Numbered from the stretch's first letter, positions 11,901-26,900 are shown. The stretch is DNA of 64,000 nucleotides from Aurelia coerulea (GCA_039566865.1 CM076949.1:9091501-9155500), one strand, 5' to 3'. Notes: generated from the sequence alone by a model not told the origin. Numbers and translations: made by a program.

Positions 11901-14900
11901 GCTCGAAATCAAATTTGGTGACATTTTTCGCTGCTTTTTTGATGGCCAGGATACTTTGATGATTAGCATACCTTGCAATAGCAGTGTCAATTCGACTATT
12001 GAGCGAATCTTCAACGTTGCTGTCATTATAAGTGGCATTCAGATTTAAAGAGTCAGTAATATTTACAAAGTAGGTGTTTAGGCATTCCGCAACTGCCTCA
12101 TCCTTTGTCAATATTTCTTCCCCTTCAACGAGGATAATTTTTTGCTCCATTGGATTTACATTAGAGAACATAGGCTTGACCATTTTCCAAAACTTTGTGT
12201 CCGTATTAATTTTCTTCGGATCTACTGACTTGTAAAAATCTCGTTTCAGCTTTCGGTTCATTTTCACTACGAGGTTTCTTTGTGATTTGTATTTCTTGAT
12301 ATCAGCCTCCTTCTGGGTTTTATCAGCAATTTTCTTCAACCTAGACCTTGTCTTAATAGCCTTGCTTAAATCTTTATTCATGTAAGGTTTATTGTTGGCC
12401 CTTAAGACCTTTTGTTTCTTTGGTGCATGTTTGTCCAGTGTCTGCACAAAGACATCCTCAAATGCCTGATATTCAGTTGGGTGGCACCTGTTCAAATTGA
12501 CATTTAGGTCAGTTAGAAAATGCTCTTCGTTGAAGTTTTTGTATTCACGATAAACTACTTTTTTTGGACTGACTTTCGTGAAAGTTGATTTGAGGATTGT
12601 ATAAATCAGGTGGTGATGGTCACTAAAACCTGTTTCAAATGACTGACTCTTCATAAATGAATGCTTCTTATTAGTTAAAATAAGATCAATACAACGGCCA
12701 TGTTGAGATTTAAAACATGTTTTACCCTTTATAAGATTATAAAGGTTGTGGTCACGCGTAAGTGTTACCATATTGCTATCATTTGGTTCCATGTTAAAAT
12801 CCCCTATTACTATTACATTTTCTAATTTGGCCGAATACTTATCAATAATTACAGAAATTGCATCTACAAAATATTTTTGGTCCTGACTTGGAGGTCGGTA
12901 TATTGGTAGCAATAACCATTTTTGCTTTCTTATACTGAGTTCGATTGGAATAACTTGGATGTCATTTGGGAAATTCATAACGGGAAGCTCTTTTGCAATA
13001 ATGCCATGTTTTATATAAACAAGCAGACCCCCTCGATTTGATGTAACATCCAATCTAAATGGTTCACCAAACCCTTCAATCAGAAACTGATTCTTTGGAA
13101 ATGTTTTATCCAGTTTCGTTTCTGCAATTATGATAACGTCCAGATCGGTTTTTATCATCTGTGAGAAGTTTTCAAATTTATTTCTGACGGAATTTATATT
13201 AAGGTAACCAATAATTATATTTTTGGAGTATTTTAGGCGGAGCCTTTTCATTTCATCATAGCAGTCCAATTGCCCTTCGTCTTCCATTATAGGCTCAGTA
13301 CAGGGACATTGGTTATTGCTACCAATATTTTCTACAGTTACCATATTCTTACATTGATTCTCACCCGTGATTTCACCATCGCCTCGTCAATTTCTAAATT
13401 CGTTAATAAAATTTAAAAAGTTTCTTGCAAGTACAGAGTTACCTTTTCTGTTCAAGTGGAGTTTCTTAAAACTTAAACAAGTTTCATCAATGTTCTCATC
13501 ATGATCAATGGTCCTTATCTTGAATTCCTTTGCCAGGTGTTTGACTTTGACATTCAATTTTTCCACTTCTCGCGCTAGGCCATTTCGATCATTTCGTGTA
13601 GTTGTAAGTGATATAACCAATTCTGTATCCGGGCACTCTTTTGCTGCTTCCTGGATTATTTCTCTCATATTTGCAATCGTGTCTATTTCATCTTTTCCAA
13701 TATCATTAGTGCCAGCATGCAATATAATACAATCAGGTTTTCGTCGTTGCACTGGCTTGATGTAATCTTTCATGTCTGTTGTTGTTGCCCCGGGATGTTT
13801 ACGTATCTTTACGATATGTTTCTTTCCAAGGCCACGTTCTTCCAAACCATTCACAATCGAATCCCCAATGATTGTAACTTTTCTCTTATTCCGCTGTATC
13901 TCTTCACTATTTGCTTTGTTTGATTCGGTAGTTGTTTCTTTATCACCTTTTGTTTGATTTGTTGTTTCTATTGTAGGAGTTGAGCTCTTGTTGTTCTCCT
14001 TTGTATCAAGGTTGCTGTTGCGCACTTCTTCTGCTCCCAACGGATTTGGTGTTGACTGGGTACATACTATTTGCCTAGGCCCATCCAATAATTTCTCAAT
14101 AATTGCTTGTTTTTGCTCCAGTTGTCGTTCCAATGATCTTATCCTGTCCTCTAGGCTTCGTATGAGGGCTTTGGCATACACATCGATGTCGTTTGGTTGA
14201 TGATTGGAACGACTCGCTGTCTGGGCTTTAAGCGCCAAGATCTCGGAGTGGATGAAGCGCTTGAACTCGTGGTAATCGGACTCAACAGTTTCTTTTTCCT
14301 CTTGTTTTTCTGTTCTCTTATCTGGGCTTTTCTCGTCTTTCCCTTGCTGGTTAACTTCGCTGTCTTCAACATCATGTATCATTACCGCCTGTCCTGTTTT
14401 CCTATATGATATTTTCCGCTTCAACTTAACCTCGTGAATGATATTTTCTTTCTTCGCTTCATCCAAGGCCAGTTTCGTTTTTTCTGCGTCCCATCCAAAC
14501 TCATTCTTGCATATTTCACAGATATTCTCCAAATACTGTCCTGTCCCGTTTTCCTTTATTATTTCTAATGATTTTAAAATAAGCTTCACATTCGAATTTG
14601 TTTCTTTATCCATCATGCATTCACAATAAGCGGAGCTCTCGAAAACACGTCCGTCTCACACGCCAACACAACAACCACTGGGTGAGTCAAAAAAGGCCCA
14701 GTGTCTGAAAGGCCACTGCTTCCTGAATACATAAGCAATGACATAGTGCAATATCTGATTGAATAGCTTACATGTTCAAATACTTTAAAATTTTGTTGTG
14801 GCTGAAATCGGTCAATCTGTTCAAATTTTACAAAATGAGTCTCTTCGAAAAACCTTAAGAATGTGCAAAATCGTGAGTAAGTTTCTCTAATATGTTTACC

Positions 14901-17900
14901 GTACAGCAATGACTTGAGCACGCTTTAGCACGTGCTATCCGCTTTGGAGAATGAAAAAATCTTCCCCCTAATATGACTAATTCATTCAGGGGATTCCATT
15001 CTTCCAAGAGGACAAAGAATGTGAATACATGTACTTGTCATAATGGCTAGGAATGAAAGCAACAGGAAACCTTGCTCGTCATTGTCATTCATTTGCGCAA
15101 GTTTTCGAAAAGGGCTGTCTGCAGAAAATCTTCAATATCGACGGGAAGGAATAGCCGATTAAAGCTGGGTAAATTACTGAACCTAATTGGCTATATCGGA
15201 CAACAAGACAGTTTTCAATATTGTTGTTTTGGTAGTTAGATAGCAGCATTTTTTCAAAGGCCGGGCCTGTAGATTCTGGCTGAAATATCATGCTTTGTCA
15301 AACATTATTGCTCAAAATGAGGGTTTTCACGCCGTGATTGATTGCTCCTCGATGCAAATACACAACAAAACAGAGAATTTAAAGGTTGTGGAATGTTGCT
15401 GAAAACTTCTACAGCGAAAAGAGTTATTCGAAGGTCTCTTCAAATGTTTGCACAATTCTTCAAGACATGTAAAATTTGAGAGAAAACTATGCCTCGGGTG
15501 AGACAATAAGATGCAAATATATTACGCCTTATCAGCACTCTTATTACACGGAAAGAAGGCGCTTCTATGAACCTCGTTATCTCGGAGGGATAGTCTTTCA
15601 GGAGAGACCCGTAATCAATGAAATTTAAAGAAACATTTTATTTTTTTTTAGACTGTCCATTGTTGTATGTCTAAACGCTGTTTCTCCCCACTAGACCGAG
15701 GCTCAGGCAAACAGAAAGAAAGTAAGGTATGAAGTGTCACAACTGGAGAAACTGCTTTTGGAGTCGAGACGAGAATTAGAGCTACTTCGCGTTGAGTATG
15801 AGCATAACATGAAAGCGCATGAACAGATTGGGCCGATGGCTAAAGAAATGAGACATCTCATTAACAGTCTTCAGGTTTGTTGTGTTTTTGAATCGCAAAA
15901 TTGCCCATTTTGATAGATTGTAATAAAGTCGTTGAATTCTTATTCTGAAATCTCCAGTGCTATTTTTTGTGCCAAACTTTAGCACCGGAAGGTTCCATGG
16001 TATATCTTTTTAAATCAATGTAAACAGTAATTCTTTGCGTTAGGAAAAATCCATTGCAAAGAAAAATGGTTGCAAATTAGGAACTGATCAGGCCCGCTGT
16101 TATACCATGTGAATATCTGATTATTCCGAGTTTATTAATTTATTTCATTCTATTTCATTTTTAATTCTTTATACGACGTAGAAGCATCAATTAACCCTAT
16201 TAATACCGGACTTTTTGGACCCTTTGTAATACCGCGGGGGGGGGGTGCCCCCCCTCCGTAACTTTGTCAATATTGCAGATATGAGGATGAAACTTAGTAC
16301 AATGATGTAAAGGAACAAAATTTACAGAATAGGCTGCTTTTTTTAATTCTTCATTGTACCTCATAATTGAGGAAAATTGCAGTATTTGCTACTATTGGCA
16401 ATATTGGCAATGGCAACGCCCTATCTCTCTTACCTGTATTGTCTGCAAGATCATGGAACATGTTATTTTTAGCAACATAATGTCTCATGCTGCTTCTAAT
16501 TCCATTCTGTATAATTTGCAACACGGATTCAGGGACAAACGTTCATGTGAAACACAGCTCTTAGAATTTCAAGAAGATGTGTTAAAAAATCTAAAGGGAA
16601 GAAAGCAAACAGATGTGCTTATAATGGACTTTTCCAAAGCATTTGATAAGGTGGGACACTTAAGGCTGTTGGAAAAGTTGAAATACTACGGAATTAGAGG
16701 TAGAAAAAATGCATGGATTAGCAGTTTTCTTATGAACAGAAAACAGACAGTGCTGCTAGATGGGGAATGCTCATACGAGGCAGATATCCTCTCTGGGGTC
16801 CCTCAAGGCTCAGTATTAGGTCCATGTTTATTCCTCTTTTATATAAATGACCTGCCCAAGACACTAAATTCGACAGTGAGACTCTTTGCTGATGACACAA
16901 TAGCGTACCTAGCAATCAATTCGGAAATAGATTCAATAAGCCTACAAAATGATCTTGAAAAGTTGGCAAAATGGGAGGAGAAGTGGCAGATGGAATTCCA
17001 TCCAGAGAAATGTCAAATTTTTACCATAACAAGAAGCAGGTCACCAATGATATACGATTACACCCTCCATGGGGAAAGTCTATGCCATGTAAGCTCTGCC
17101 AAATACCTAGGAGTAACATTATCAAAGGATCTAAGCTGGAATCAACATATCAGACACACTGCCAGCAAAGGCACAAGATCCCTTAATTTTCTCAAAAGGA
17201 ATTTTCGCATAAACTCGCCTCAATTGAAATCAAAAGCCTACAAAGCAATTGTAAGACCAGTTGTTGAATATGCTACAACGGTATGGGATCCATACACAAA
17301 AAAGAACATCCACATGCTTGAAATGGTACAAAGAAGAGCAGCTCGTTACGTCCTAAATAGATATGATAGATTTGCGAGTGTTACAGATATGCTTTCAGAA
17401 CTGAAATGGGAAACCCTGGAAGAAAGGAGAACAAAACAGAGACTTGCAATGTTTTACAAAATCCATCATGGAATGGTAGCAGTTGATAAAGATAAATACA
17501 TGAAACCATCTTTCAGGAAGTCAAGACATAGCCACGACCAAGCATATCAAGTCCCAGGAACTGGACCAGATTATTATCACTTTTCGTTCTTTCCCCGCAC
17601 AATTCAAGCGTGGAATATGCTACCACAATCAGTGATAGACTCAAAAACAATCAATTCTTTTAAAAACGAAATTTAGTATAAGTAAATAAAAAAGAAGAAC
17701 TTAATGTAAAAAAGGCAAAAAAAAAATTAAAAATCGTAAAGAAACCAGTAACAGATAAATAGGTACGGTTGCAGTGCAGTTTGATTCCATAGGGTAAAAA
17801 TTCATAGGGTAAAATATCAACATTAAACAAATATTATCTTAGTCACGGAATTGCTGCTCTGTTACTTAACTTATTTATCATATTCTTTCTTTTCGAGGAA

Positions 17901-20900
17901 ATAATAAATAAATTTTTCGTTTATTTTTCGTCTTATTTTCTTTTATTCTATTTAATGGTTTTTTTTTTTTTCGTTTTTTTTTTCTTTACATCAACAGAGC
18001 CTTCAGTATTGAAGTAGTTGATTAAATTCGTAGAAGTAGAAGAAGTTCAAGTTTTTTTATTTGATAATTTCTTTTAAACTGCTACTAAAATGTATCACAA
18101 AGCATCAATGAGTAAAAATCGGCAATTTACGCTCATTATCTATATCATATATTCATCATTTATTTACATCAGTTTGTCACTGCTTCATTTAAACCCCTAA
18201 TTACTGACGCAAATACTTTAAAATGCCTTTGAAGTATTCATAACGATGAATATAGCCAATTTTGGCCATTTAAGGCTATCTAATAAATTTGTCATTATTT
18301 ATATGACGTCATAAACTTTGATGACGTCATGAACGCTAAAATTGCTGATGTCATCAAAAATGAATGAAATTATATACCATCTGAAAGCTCTCATCGAGAG
18401 CTATCGAATGGTGGTGTTTTTAATGATGTAAGAGTATCCTTGCAAAAACTAGACTCGCTTCTTTATTTTTCTAGCTGACCATGCGTTGAAAAGAGGTTGG
18501 TCACGTGATTAGTGTCTACCATTTTGAAAAAAAGTTCAAATTTTAATTAGTCTATTGAATTTTAGGAAAGTCAAACGGTTTCAGCTCTTTATCTTGCGTA
18601 TTAACAACACTTCAAATAGACTTTGCCGCGGGCACTTTGTGACGGGCACTAGTAATAGGGTTAAGGGTAATATCAAGGGTAGAAGCATCAATTAAGGGTA
18701 ATATCAAGGGTAGAAGCATCAATATGACTGTGAATACTGGTTTACAGCTTGCCCTGTCAACTAAATATAAATAACATAAACCCTATTTGCAATGCTATTT
18801 CAAAACCTAAAGTAATAAAAATGTGAAATATAGAATCAATACATCATTGTGGTTCACGTGACAGCTTTCTTAAAAGTAGAGAAGCTACTTGTTGTTTTAG
18901 CTTCATAACCAAATTTGTTTCAAAGTTTGGCTCCCCTGAATGTAAAGCTCTGTTGTCCTAAGGATTTCTTGAACAATGGAAGGTTCAAATCCAGTACTCA
19001 GAGTCGTTGGTAGAAAACAGGGTTACAAATCTAAGATTCGTAGGAATAGAGCTACACGGTTTTGGCAGCTTAGGGCTCTCATGTTTGAAATGGTGGTGTG
19101 CTATTCTGTTGCCTTTTTCTTTGACTGGAATGACTTGATAGGAACTAAGGTTACTTAACTGTCATTCTGCCGTGTAAAATTCTTTATTCTTGATTATTTT
19201 CAACATTGTAGTGTTTTTCTTATTATTGAGAGAATTCATGGAAAATTTTGAAAATATGAATATCATGATAGATTTAAAATTGATAATGAAAAGGCGACAC
19301 AATCTTCAAGAAAACCACAGTTCATGAAGATTTGCAATGCAGTGGCAATCAAGAATCTGCTCTTTTTGCTTACGATTTACAAAATTAATGGCGTCACAGC
19401 CTCGGATATAATGAATTTTGAAAATAATCAAGATATGAAATTTACCCTTTTGAAAATAATCAAGATATGAAACAATTCCGTTGTAGAAGTACAGCAAATA
19501 CCATAAGTTGCTTGTTCTGTCTTTGACAGTTCTCTTCATCTTCATTAATACGCAATCGTTGATTGAACTAAGGATATTTTTGGAGCTAAAAAGGAAAACA
19601 ACATTATTTCTGTCATGTTGCAAAATGTATCTAATTGTTCATGTGAGCTCTTTGAGGTCCTGAACATTTTGTAAATGCTATCGCGTTTTTATGTTGTAGA
19701 ATCACAACCAGCAATTGAAGGGAGAAGTTATGAGATACAAAAGAAAGCTTGGTGAAGCTCAAAACAGAATACACGAGGTAACCGCCCCTACAGTTAACGG
19801 TTGTGGACGGTTTTGATATTTGTTAACTTTCCAATGCTGGAAAAATTCTCTTGCTTTGTGCGAGTCTATGTCAATCTTTAAACTGTATAAAAGAAGTTCG
19901 GATGCAAAAAAAGACAAGATATTTAGCACACTGAGGCCTTTCTGACTTGTGTCTTCATCAGAGTGTGACTTACAAAACTGAAATGAATCTTTGAAATGGG
20001 CCCCTCTTCCTTGACTCGAATTTAATGACGCTACTTTTCACTACTTATTTTACAAACACTATTCCCTTCTCTCTTGTTCCCCCTCTCCATCCCCGCCCTC
20101 CTATCTCTCTCTTGTTTTCCCAGTTGTATGTAATGTTGTGTCCTCGTAAAATTGAACCTTTTTGTGTGATTTCTTCTCGACTTTACGTATATTTTCTAGT
20201 ACTTTACTACTCGCTTGCTGTTGAGTAAAACTGTTATTTCCATAAAGCGTTTTAAGGGAAGAAACTTTCGCGGGAAGAAACTTTCGCACTTTTACCTCTA
20301 TGGCTTGAATTCGCAAGAGTTTATTTCGCAAAATTTCCTAAAATGTGAAATTCTCGAAAGTTTATCCCTACGAAATTTCCTGAAATATGGAATCAAATAT
20401 TCATATGATCAACTACTGATATTCCTCTTCTTATTAATTTATTGAATCTTAAGAAAATGCAAAATAGGATCTTGTTTAACAACGACCCTTTCGAATTCTA
20501 CTACTGGCAAGCATAGGTATGGTAGATTTGCAACAGTCATTTAAGAGTTAAGGCACATCTGAGAAGGACATAACAAAATAACCAAATCTAGGAAAGTTTA
20601 TTCCCTTGAAATTTTCCATTCTGGGCGATTCGCCAAAGTCGATCAAAACTTTGTTGGTTTATAGCCTTCCAAAGTGTCCTCCCGCCAGAATGTCGTCCCT
20701 TAAAGTAACCAAAATACAGTGTCTCGAGATTAATGAATCAAAGCTCAACATTATTGGCTTCTGTTCGTCAGCTTGCAGGCTGTCTTGCAAAGATTTTTTA
20801 TTCTCCTGTAGCAGACTTAGTTAATTTTCAACACAGTATGTGTCCTTATTGGTAGGACAATAGAAATAAATTATATTTATGTTGAAATGACATACACTGA

Positions 20901-23900
20901 AATAGTTTTCATTCACAGAATGAACAAGATCGAAAGCCTCATTACATGGGAATTTTCAGCCCTGGGGTTTAGTTTCAAGCTACCTGACCTAGTTGAAATA
21001 AATTTGCTATAACATGCGTATTTTCACTATCACTCCCTGGTGTGATAAAGCGAGCCGTAACATATCACCCCATGGTATGAAAAAGCGTGACATGCACAAT
21101 GCGCCACGCATGCATCACTAGCAATTCAACCCCGGGGTTGAAACAAGATTGCGATTACATGGACATTCACGTATTGAAAACAATGGGTATTAACGCCACA
21201 GAAATTTCACTTCGGCTAGCTCAAGGAGGGATGAGATTTCAGCTCCGAGTATATGTAATAGGAAATTAAATCAATAAAGGAATAGATGGGAAGGTGAAAT
21301 GTAATTTCAACTCGGCCAGGTGGGTTGAAATTCAACCGCGGGTTTAAAACTCTCATGTTATCAGGTCATGTATCAACATCTCTGCTAGCATACGATTAGA
21401 CCCATTCTCCAAAAGAGCAAAAAGGTCTCCGAAAAAAAGAGCAAAATTTTGATATGTCTCCCCAATTAATCATATTAATCCTCTTTTCTAATAATGTGTG
21501 ATATGCCTCCCAAAAAAGGCAACATAAGTTGAGCTTCTAGAAATCTGGAAACTGTTGTTGCCAGCTTCAGCTCTTTGTTTCGTAGACTCTTTCCTCTTTT
21601 GGATAACGGGGCTACCCATAAACTACATCTCTGCTGAATGTCCACACATTTGCTTTTATTTGCCTTGATTTAGAGATGATGAGGTATGGAAAGTTGCTCT
21701 GAAGTGCACGAGCTCAATGTTACTTCTAAAGTGTGAAATATTTTCGCGGAGTTTGTCCTGGCACTTGTTATTCACTCTAACAATTTCCTTCCTGTTTAAG
21801 CTTGAATCAAAGAACAAAGATCTCCAGGAACGTGAAAAACAGCAGCAGATCTCGAAGCCAGTAGAAGTAGTAAAAAGTGAGCCATTACCTGTCTCCCCTG
21901 TTGTTCCTGACCCAGAGAAGCCAAATCAGGAGGAATCAACGACTTCTAAGGATGAGAAAGAACGAACACCATCTCCTCCTCTAAAGGTTGATCCCAATGA
22001 AAGCGAGGCGATGAAAGAGCTGAAGGCAAAACTTAAGTGAGTAGACCCTCACAATAAAATCAATCTCATTCAAAGGCTATTGAATTTCCCTTTCAGAAGC
22101 GCTAATGCCCCCCGGATATCAAGGTAATACTGTTTGCAAATTCGTTATTTGATAGGATAAGATTTTCAAATAGGATCGTAAAATTTACCTGATTGCACAC
22201 GATTAAGGAGCTAATAGATAGACAATCAAAACTAATGGTTTTTAAATGCGTCAACGACCTTGCTCCTACCTATATTTGCAATCTTTTCACCAAAAAAGCT
22301 GATTGCACCGAGCGCAGCCTACGAAGTACGAACACTGACTTAAAGCTGCCTTGAAAAGTTTCGCTAATGGACAAAAATGCTTTTCATTCAGGGGTGCAAA
22401 AAGCTGGAACAGTCTTTCAACTGAGGTTAAACAGGCATCTTCGGTCAATGCCTTCAAGGGCCATATTTAGCGTAGACTGCTGTGTAGATAGTATATTTTA
22501 GATACCTTGTAAATAGATTTTAACACTGATCATTATTTTTAACATTGTTTTTAATAGAGTAATTAGACTTTGAAGGGGTTTCTCAAGAAAGCCTCTTCAG
22601 AAATCTTTAAAAACGACACAAAAGCTCGATCACATTTTCCTAACATTTCTGCAGTACAGCAATGACTTGAACATGACGTGGCTCATGTTATTCTCCTTTG
22701 GGAGAATGGAAGTGCTATCCCCAGTACCATGCTAACTTTCATCCTTTCAAGAGGATAACACTTCCTAAAGCGTGTACAAATTATTGCTAGGCAGAACTAT
22801 AGGGAAATTTGTCCTTAATTTAAGGCCATTTTTTAAAGATTGCTTGAATGGGCTTTGTCAACAGAATGCCTGCTAATCTCAAAACGGAATGGCCGATTTT
22901 TGTATCGTATATTTTAGAATCAATTTGAAAATACCTGCTGTTAACTAATATTTCTGCTGGTATTATTGTCTTGACATCCGTGAAGCAGTGACCTTGCAGA
23001 AAGAGCCTGAAACTAATATACAGCTACCTAAATGGTCGTAAACAGAGGGTTAAGGTTGCATCGCATTACAGTTCATATAAACAGACAAAAATTTGTGTGC
23101 CACAAGGATCAGTCCTGGGTCCCTTGCTTTTTAATATCTTTGTTAATGACCTATTCCTTATCAATCTTCAGTCAGATTTATGCAACTTTGCAGACGACAA
23201 CACATTATATGCGTTTGGCCATTCTTTTGAATCAGTTGTTTCAAAACTTGAAAGCGATCTTGAAAAGATCCTAGATTGGTTCTTTAGGAATAATGTGGTT
23301 GCGAACCCTGGAAAGTTTCAATTGATGTTCCTGGGTATGAAAGAAACTGTGCACTTGGGCTTGAATATCAAAGGCCAAATCATACGTGCAAGTGATAAAG
23401 TGAAACTACTAGGAGTCACTATCGATAAAAAACTAACTTTTGGCCAACACGTAGAGGATCTCTGCATTAAAGTCAGTACAAAGGTAATGGCATTCTCTAG
23501 ATTGTTAAATTATATCAATTTTAATCAAGCAAGGGTCGTATTCAACGCTGTTATACTATCACATTTCAACTATTGCCCCCTGATTTGGCTATTTTGTAGC
23601 AAAGCTGCCAACAGTAATATCAATCGACTACATAAACGTGCTTTAAGGGTTTTATACCAGGATTTTGAATCCTCTTTTGAAGAACTTCTATTTAGGCATG
23701 ATGATGTTACAATACATGTAAAGAGCATACAGAAACTGCTCTTAGAAGTTTACAAAACGCTCCACCAATTAAATCCGTCATACCTCTGGGAGAATTTCCA
23801 AACAAAATCTATTACTTACAACTTACGAAAACAAGTATTATGTGAGCTTTCTCAGAGGTCTCACACGATAAAATATGGGATAAACTCCCTAAGATTTAGG

Positions 23901-26900
23901 GGAGCTATACTGTGGAATACCCTAAACGATGATGCAAAGAATGTAGCGTCTGTTGCAGCTTTCAAAAAGGAAATTAAAACTTGGGATGGAACCAGTTGCC
24001 TTTGTACAATTTGTAAATAGACACTGAATTCCTTTGATTGTAAATTAGCATGTATTACTTTAGGTTTATTGTAAATAGTTGGTGTAAATTAGCTTTATTC
24101 TTTTAAAACTATGTAAATACCAACTTTAAATGAATATATGAAATGAAATGAAATGAAATGAAATGAAATGAAATGAAATGAAATGAAATGAAATGAAATG
24201 AAATGAAATGAAAAACGGGGATTTGTTTACTCACCCGGTAGATACCTCTCAGTTGTAATGGAGGCTTAGTAGTGAGCATCCCCGAATTCAATTATGCTTG
24301 ATTGCAAAGCAATTTATTTTTCGTAGATTCTTTGTAATTTTATACCGTTCTATTTTCCTTGTGTGGTCAGAGTTTGTTTTACCATCTCTGGTACCTTTCA
24401 CGCTACTTTATACCAGTAAATCTGGGAGTTCAACAACACAATGCAATCTTCTCAATGTTTCTATGCTCATTTTTTAAATTTCATGTTTCTTCTAGGCATT
24501 CGAAAGAGAGTCAGAAGGAAATGAAACTGTTGCTGGATATGTACAAGGAAGTGGCGAAAGAATCACGGGAGAAATCGGAGGTATGTCAAAGAAAGCTAAA
24601 CTTCTAGCACTCTTTCTGGTTGTGACAAAAAAGACGCTGGTTCTATACACCCTTCTCTTTGCCGAAATTCTCGCGTAATGTGGTTTGGTGTGATTAAACA
24701 AAATGTGGAGAATCATATGGATTTTAGACAGAAATATACTCTAACTTTACTCGCTTCTTGTGGTTTAGACAACTTTCAGGGGCCCTTAAGATTCGTATGT
24801 TTCAATTTTCAACAGACAGTCTACAGTTTGTTCAACCATATTTTTAACTGGTCCATGAGCTGAGTCAGCAAACGGAAAGCTTTCTTGTAAGGTAATGTTA
24901 ATTGCAAAGTTGTGGTTTTAGAGCTATGCCACTTTTGCACATTGAGCAGATATTGAAAGAATATAGCAACGAAATCTCGACTTAGTGGTGCTGCCGCTGA
25001 GGTCATTGGACCCCTGGACCCTTCGTGATGTGTTGAATATGCGAGCTCCATTCCTTTCTGTCCTTGACAATTTCATTCAGTTAGTATCCATTTTCTCGTC
25101 AGTGCTTTGATGTTATGATACCACTATTAGGATGGTTTTTCTCTTTTCATTTGATCTCAACGTCACAATTATTGGCACTTGTTATACATTGGCTAGTAGT
25201 ATGGTGAATACTCTGATAACATTGGCTGTTGTTATATTTAGCTATATTGCAATAGTAAACTTGAATTGCCCTTCTTTGAGTACAGTTTATATTTCTTTCA
25301 AGCTTTTGCAAACGGAAAAACAATTGAAAGAGGATATTGCAAGCCTTAATCAGAAGATTGAACAGCTGAACAAGGAACTGCAAAGAAAGAATCAGAAATC
25401 GGAAGATGAGCTTCATCGCAGGTTAAAACATGCTGAAGAAACAATTGGACAGCTTCATAAAAGGCATGCCAACACCAAGCAGGTGATTTTTTCAATAGAA
25501 AACTTTACTGTGCTTCCTGACAGCGATGGAGACTTGAAAAACCCCTGTCTAAATGCCAGTTTTTACAAATTGCTACCATTATAGAGATTTTCTAAAAAAA
25601 TGTTCGTGTTGAAATGATCTTTCTCTGAATCGTATTCAGCACTTTGGCGTAAGCTTTTGCATTCACTTATGGAGACATAAACTTGCATGCTCCTACCAGG
25701 TGAGCCAAACCAACTGTTTACATTCGCACACTTGCCGATCAGATATGACCATAACGTCATAGTAGAACACTTGTGAGAGAAAGTACACCAAACGTTTCAC
25801 TCGATGTGCAAATGACAGTTCGTTAAATTTAATGAAAATCTTAATGTTTAACTCAATACTAAGGTTTAAAAGAACGCATAAATTTCAAAACAAATACTGC
25901 ACCGCCACACCCCCATGAATGGTATTCATTGGTTATTACCCTATGGTCAGGGCCGCAAACGTAGTAATAAATCTGATTGATTGAAAGCATTCGCAATTGT
26001 ACAGACCGCTGTCAGATTCGAACAGCATTAATGGCCGTATGCTAGACCTTCGATCATGTTTATCTTTTGAAACAATCTTTTAACCCCATTTGGACCGCCC
26101 GTTTGGCGTTTTTCACACCTCCCCTACCAAACTTTCTCAAATATCTCCACCGCTGTTGCAGATATGGTGCTGCAACTCCTTGAATTTTACTAAAATTTAA
26201 TTGGCCATCAAATTTTTCAGATTTCATGCTTCTTTGTTGTACCACGTGACCTCTAGATGCCCTTATTTGGAGACTGGTCACAAAGAAGATCTAAGATCCT
26301 CGCTAAATTCTTGCAAATAGCGCAAATCATAAAGTTATATATACCGTTCGATTGGTCTTGAAGAGTATTTTCATTTGATATAGTTTGTTTATATTTGCTG
26401 ACATCGGCAACTTTTGATATCCATGACGTCATTTATCTTTATGACATCATAGAATGGATGAATTAGGGCAATATATCTCAAAACGTGCAGAAAACAGTGT
26501 CAGGTTCCTTTATTAATAGCTATTTTCACTAATTAGAAAGTCTAAAAATAGAAACTAACTCACAATATAAATCTCAATTACTAATTGCTGTTAGCAAGAG
26601 TTGCAAGGTAAATTGAATTTTTTGTGTTAATATCTTTCTCTACTCTTACTTGCTACTTCTTGCTACAGTTCTGCCTGTTACCTCATGTTAATCTGGACGA
26701 ATTTTGCTTTTAAATCAGTAGCTCAATTTTGACCATTTCCCATTGTTTTTGGCTGCCTAGCAACGACCCACGTGACCAATTAAACATCTACTGTTTTTTG
26801 TAAAGCTTCATTGTTTTATCTGTTGTAGTTTTAAAGAAAAAGAGGGTGGCGATAAACGCCCGAAAGTATCGAACGGTCGAAAACGGTCGAAAATATCAAA

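Larger units (their letters stand above)
10223..14680 (-). mobile_element. Apparently full-length CR1/L2-type LINE
   Basis: On the minus strand this holds a short 5' leader, ORF1 (409 codons), a 42-bp gap, ORF2 (993 codons), and a 3' UTR of about 140 bp ending in a pentamer tail (GAAAT repeats, 10223-10245). Both ORFs are open, so this copy looks young. The 3' end is fixed by comparison with a second, truncated copy at 22995-24214. The 5' end is estimated: a different dispersed repeat starts near 14690. It is antisense to RNF20 within an intron. Confidence 0.85.
16191..18664. mobile_element. TTAA-flanked MITE (piggyBac-like ends), interrupted by a LINE
   Basis: TTAA at 16191-16194 and 18661-18664 flanks inverted ends CCCTATTAATACCGG and ...ACTAGTAATAGGG, with a G/C-run hairpin just inside the left end. 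Without the inserted LINE it is about 830 bp and matches 52119-52995 along its length. TTAA duplications and CCCT-type ends are features of piggyBac elements; no transposase is present. The perfect palindrome TGACGTCA occurs at 18304 and 18322. Confidence 0.82.

Noticed and set aside
24139..24213. Independent GAAAT microsatellite
   Set aside because: It is the 3' tail of the truncated LINE; the full-length copy has the same tail in shorter form.
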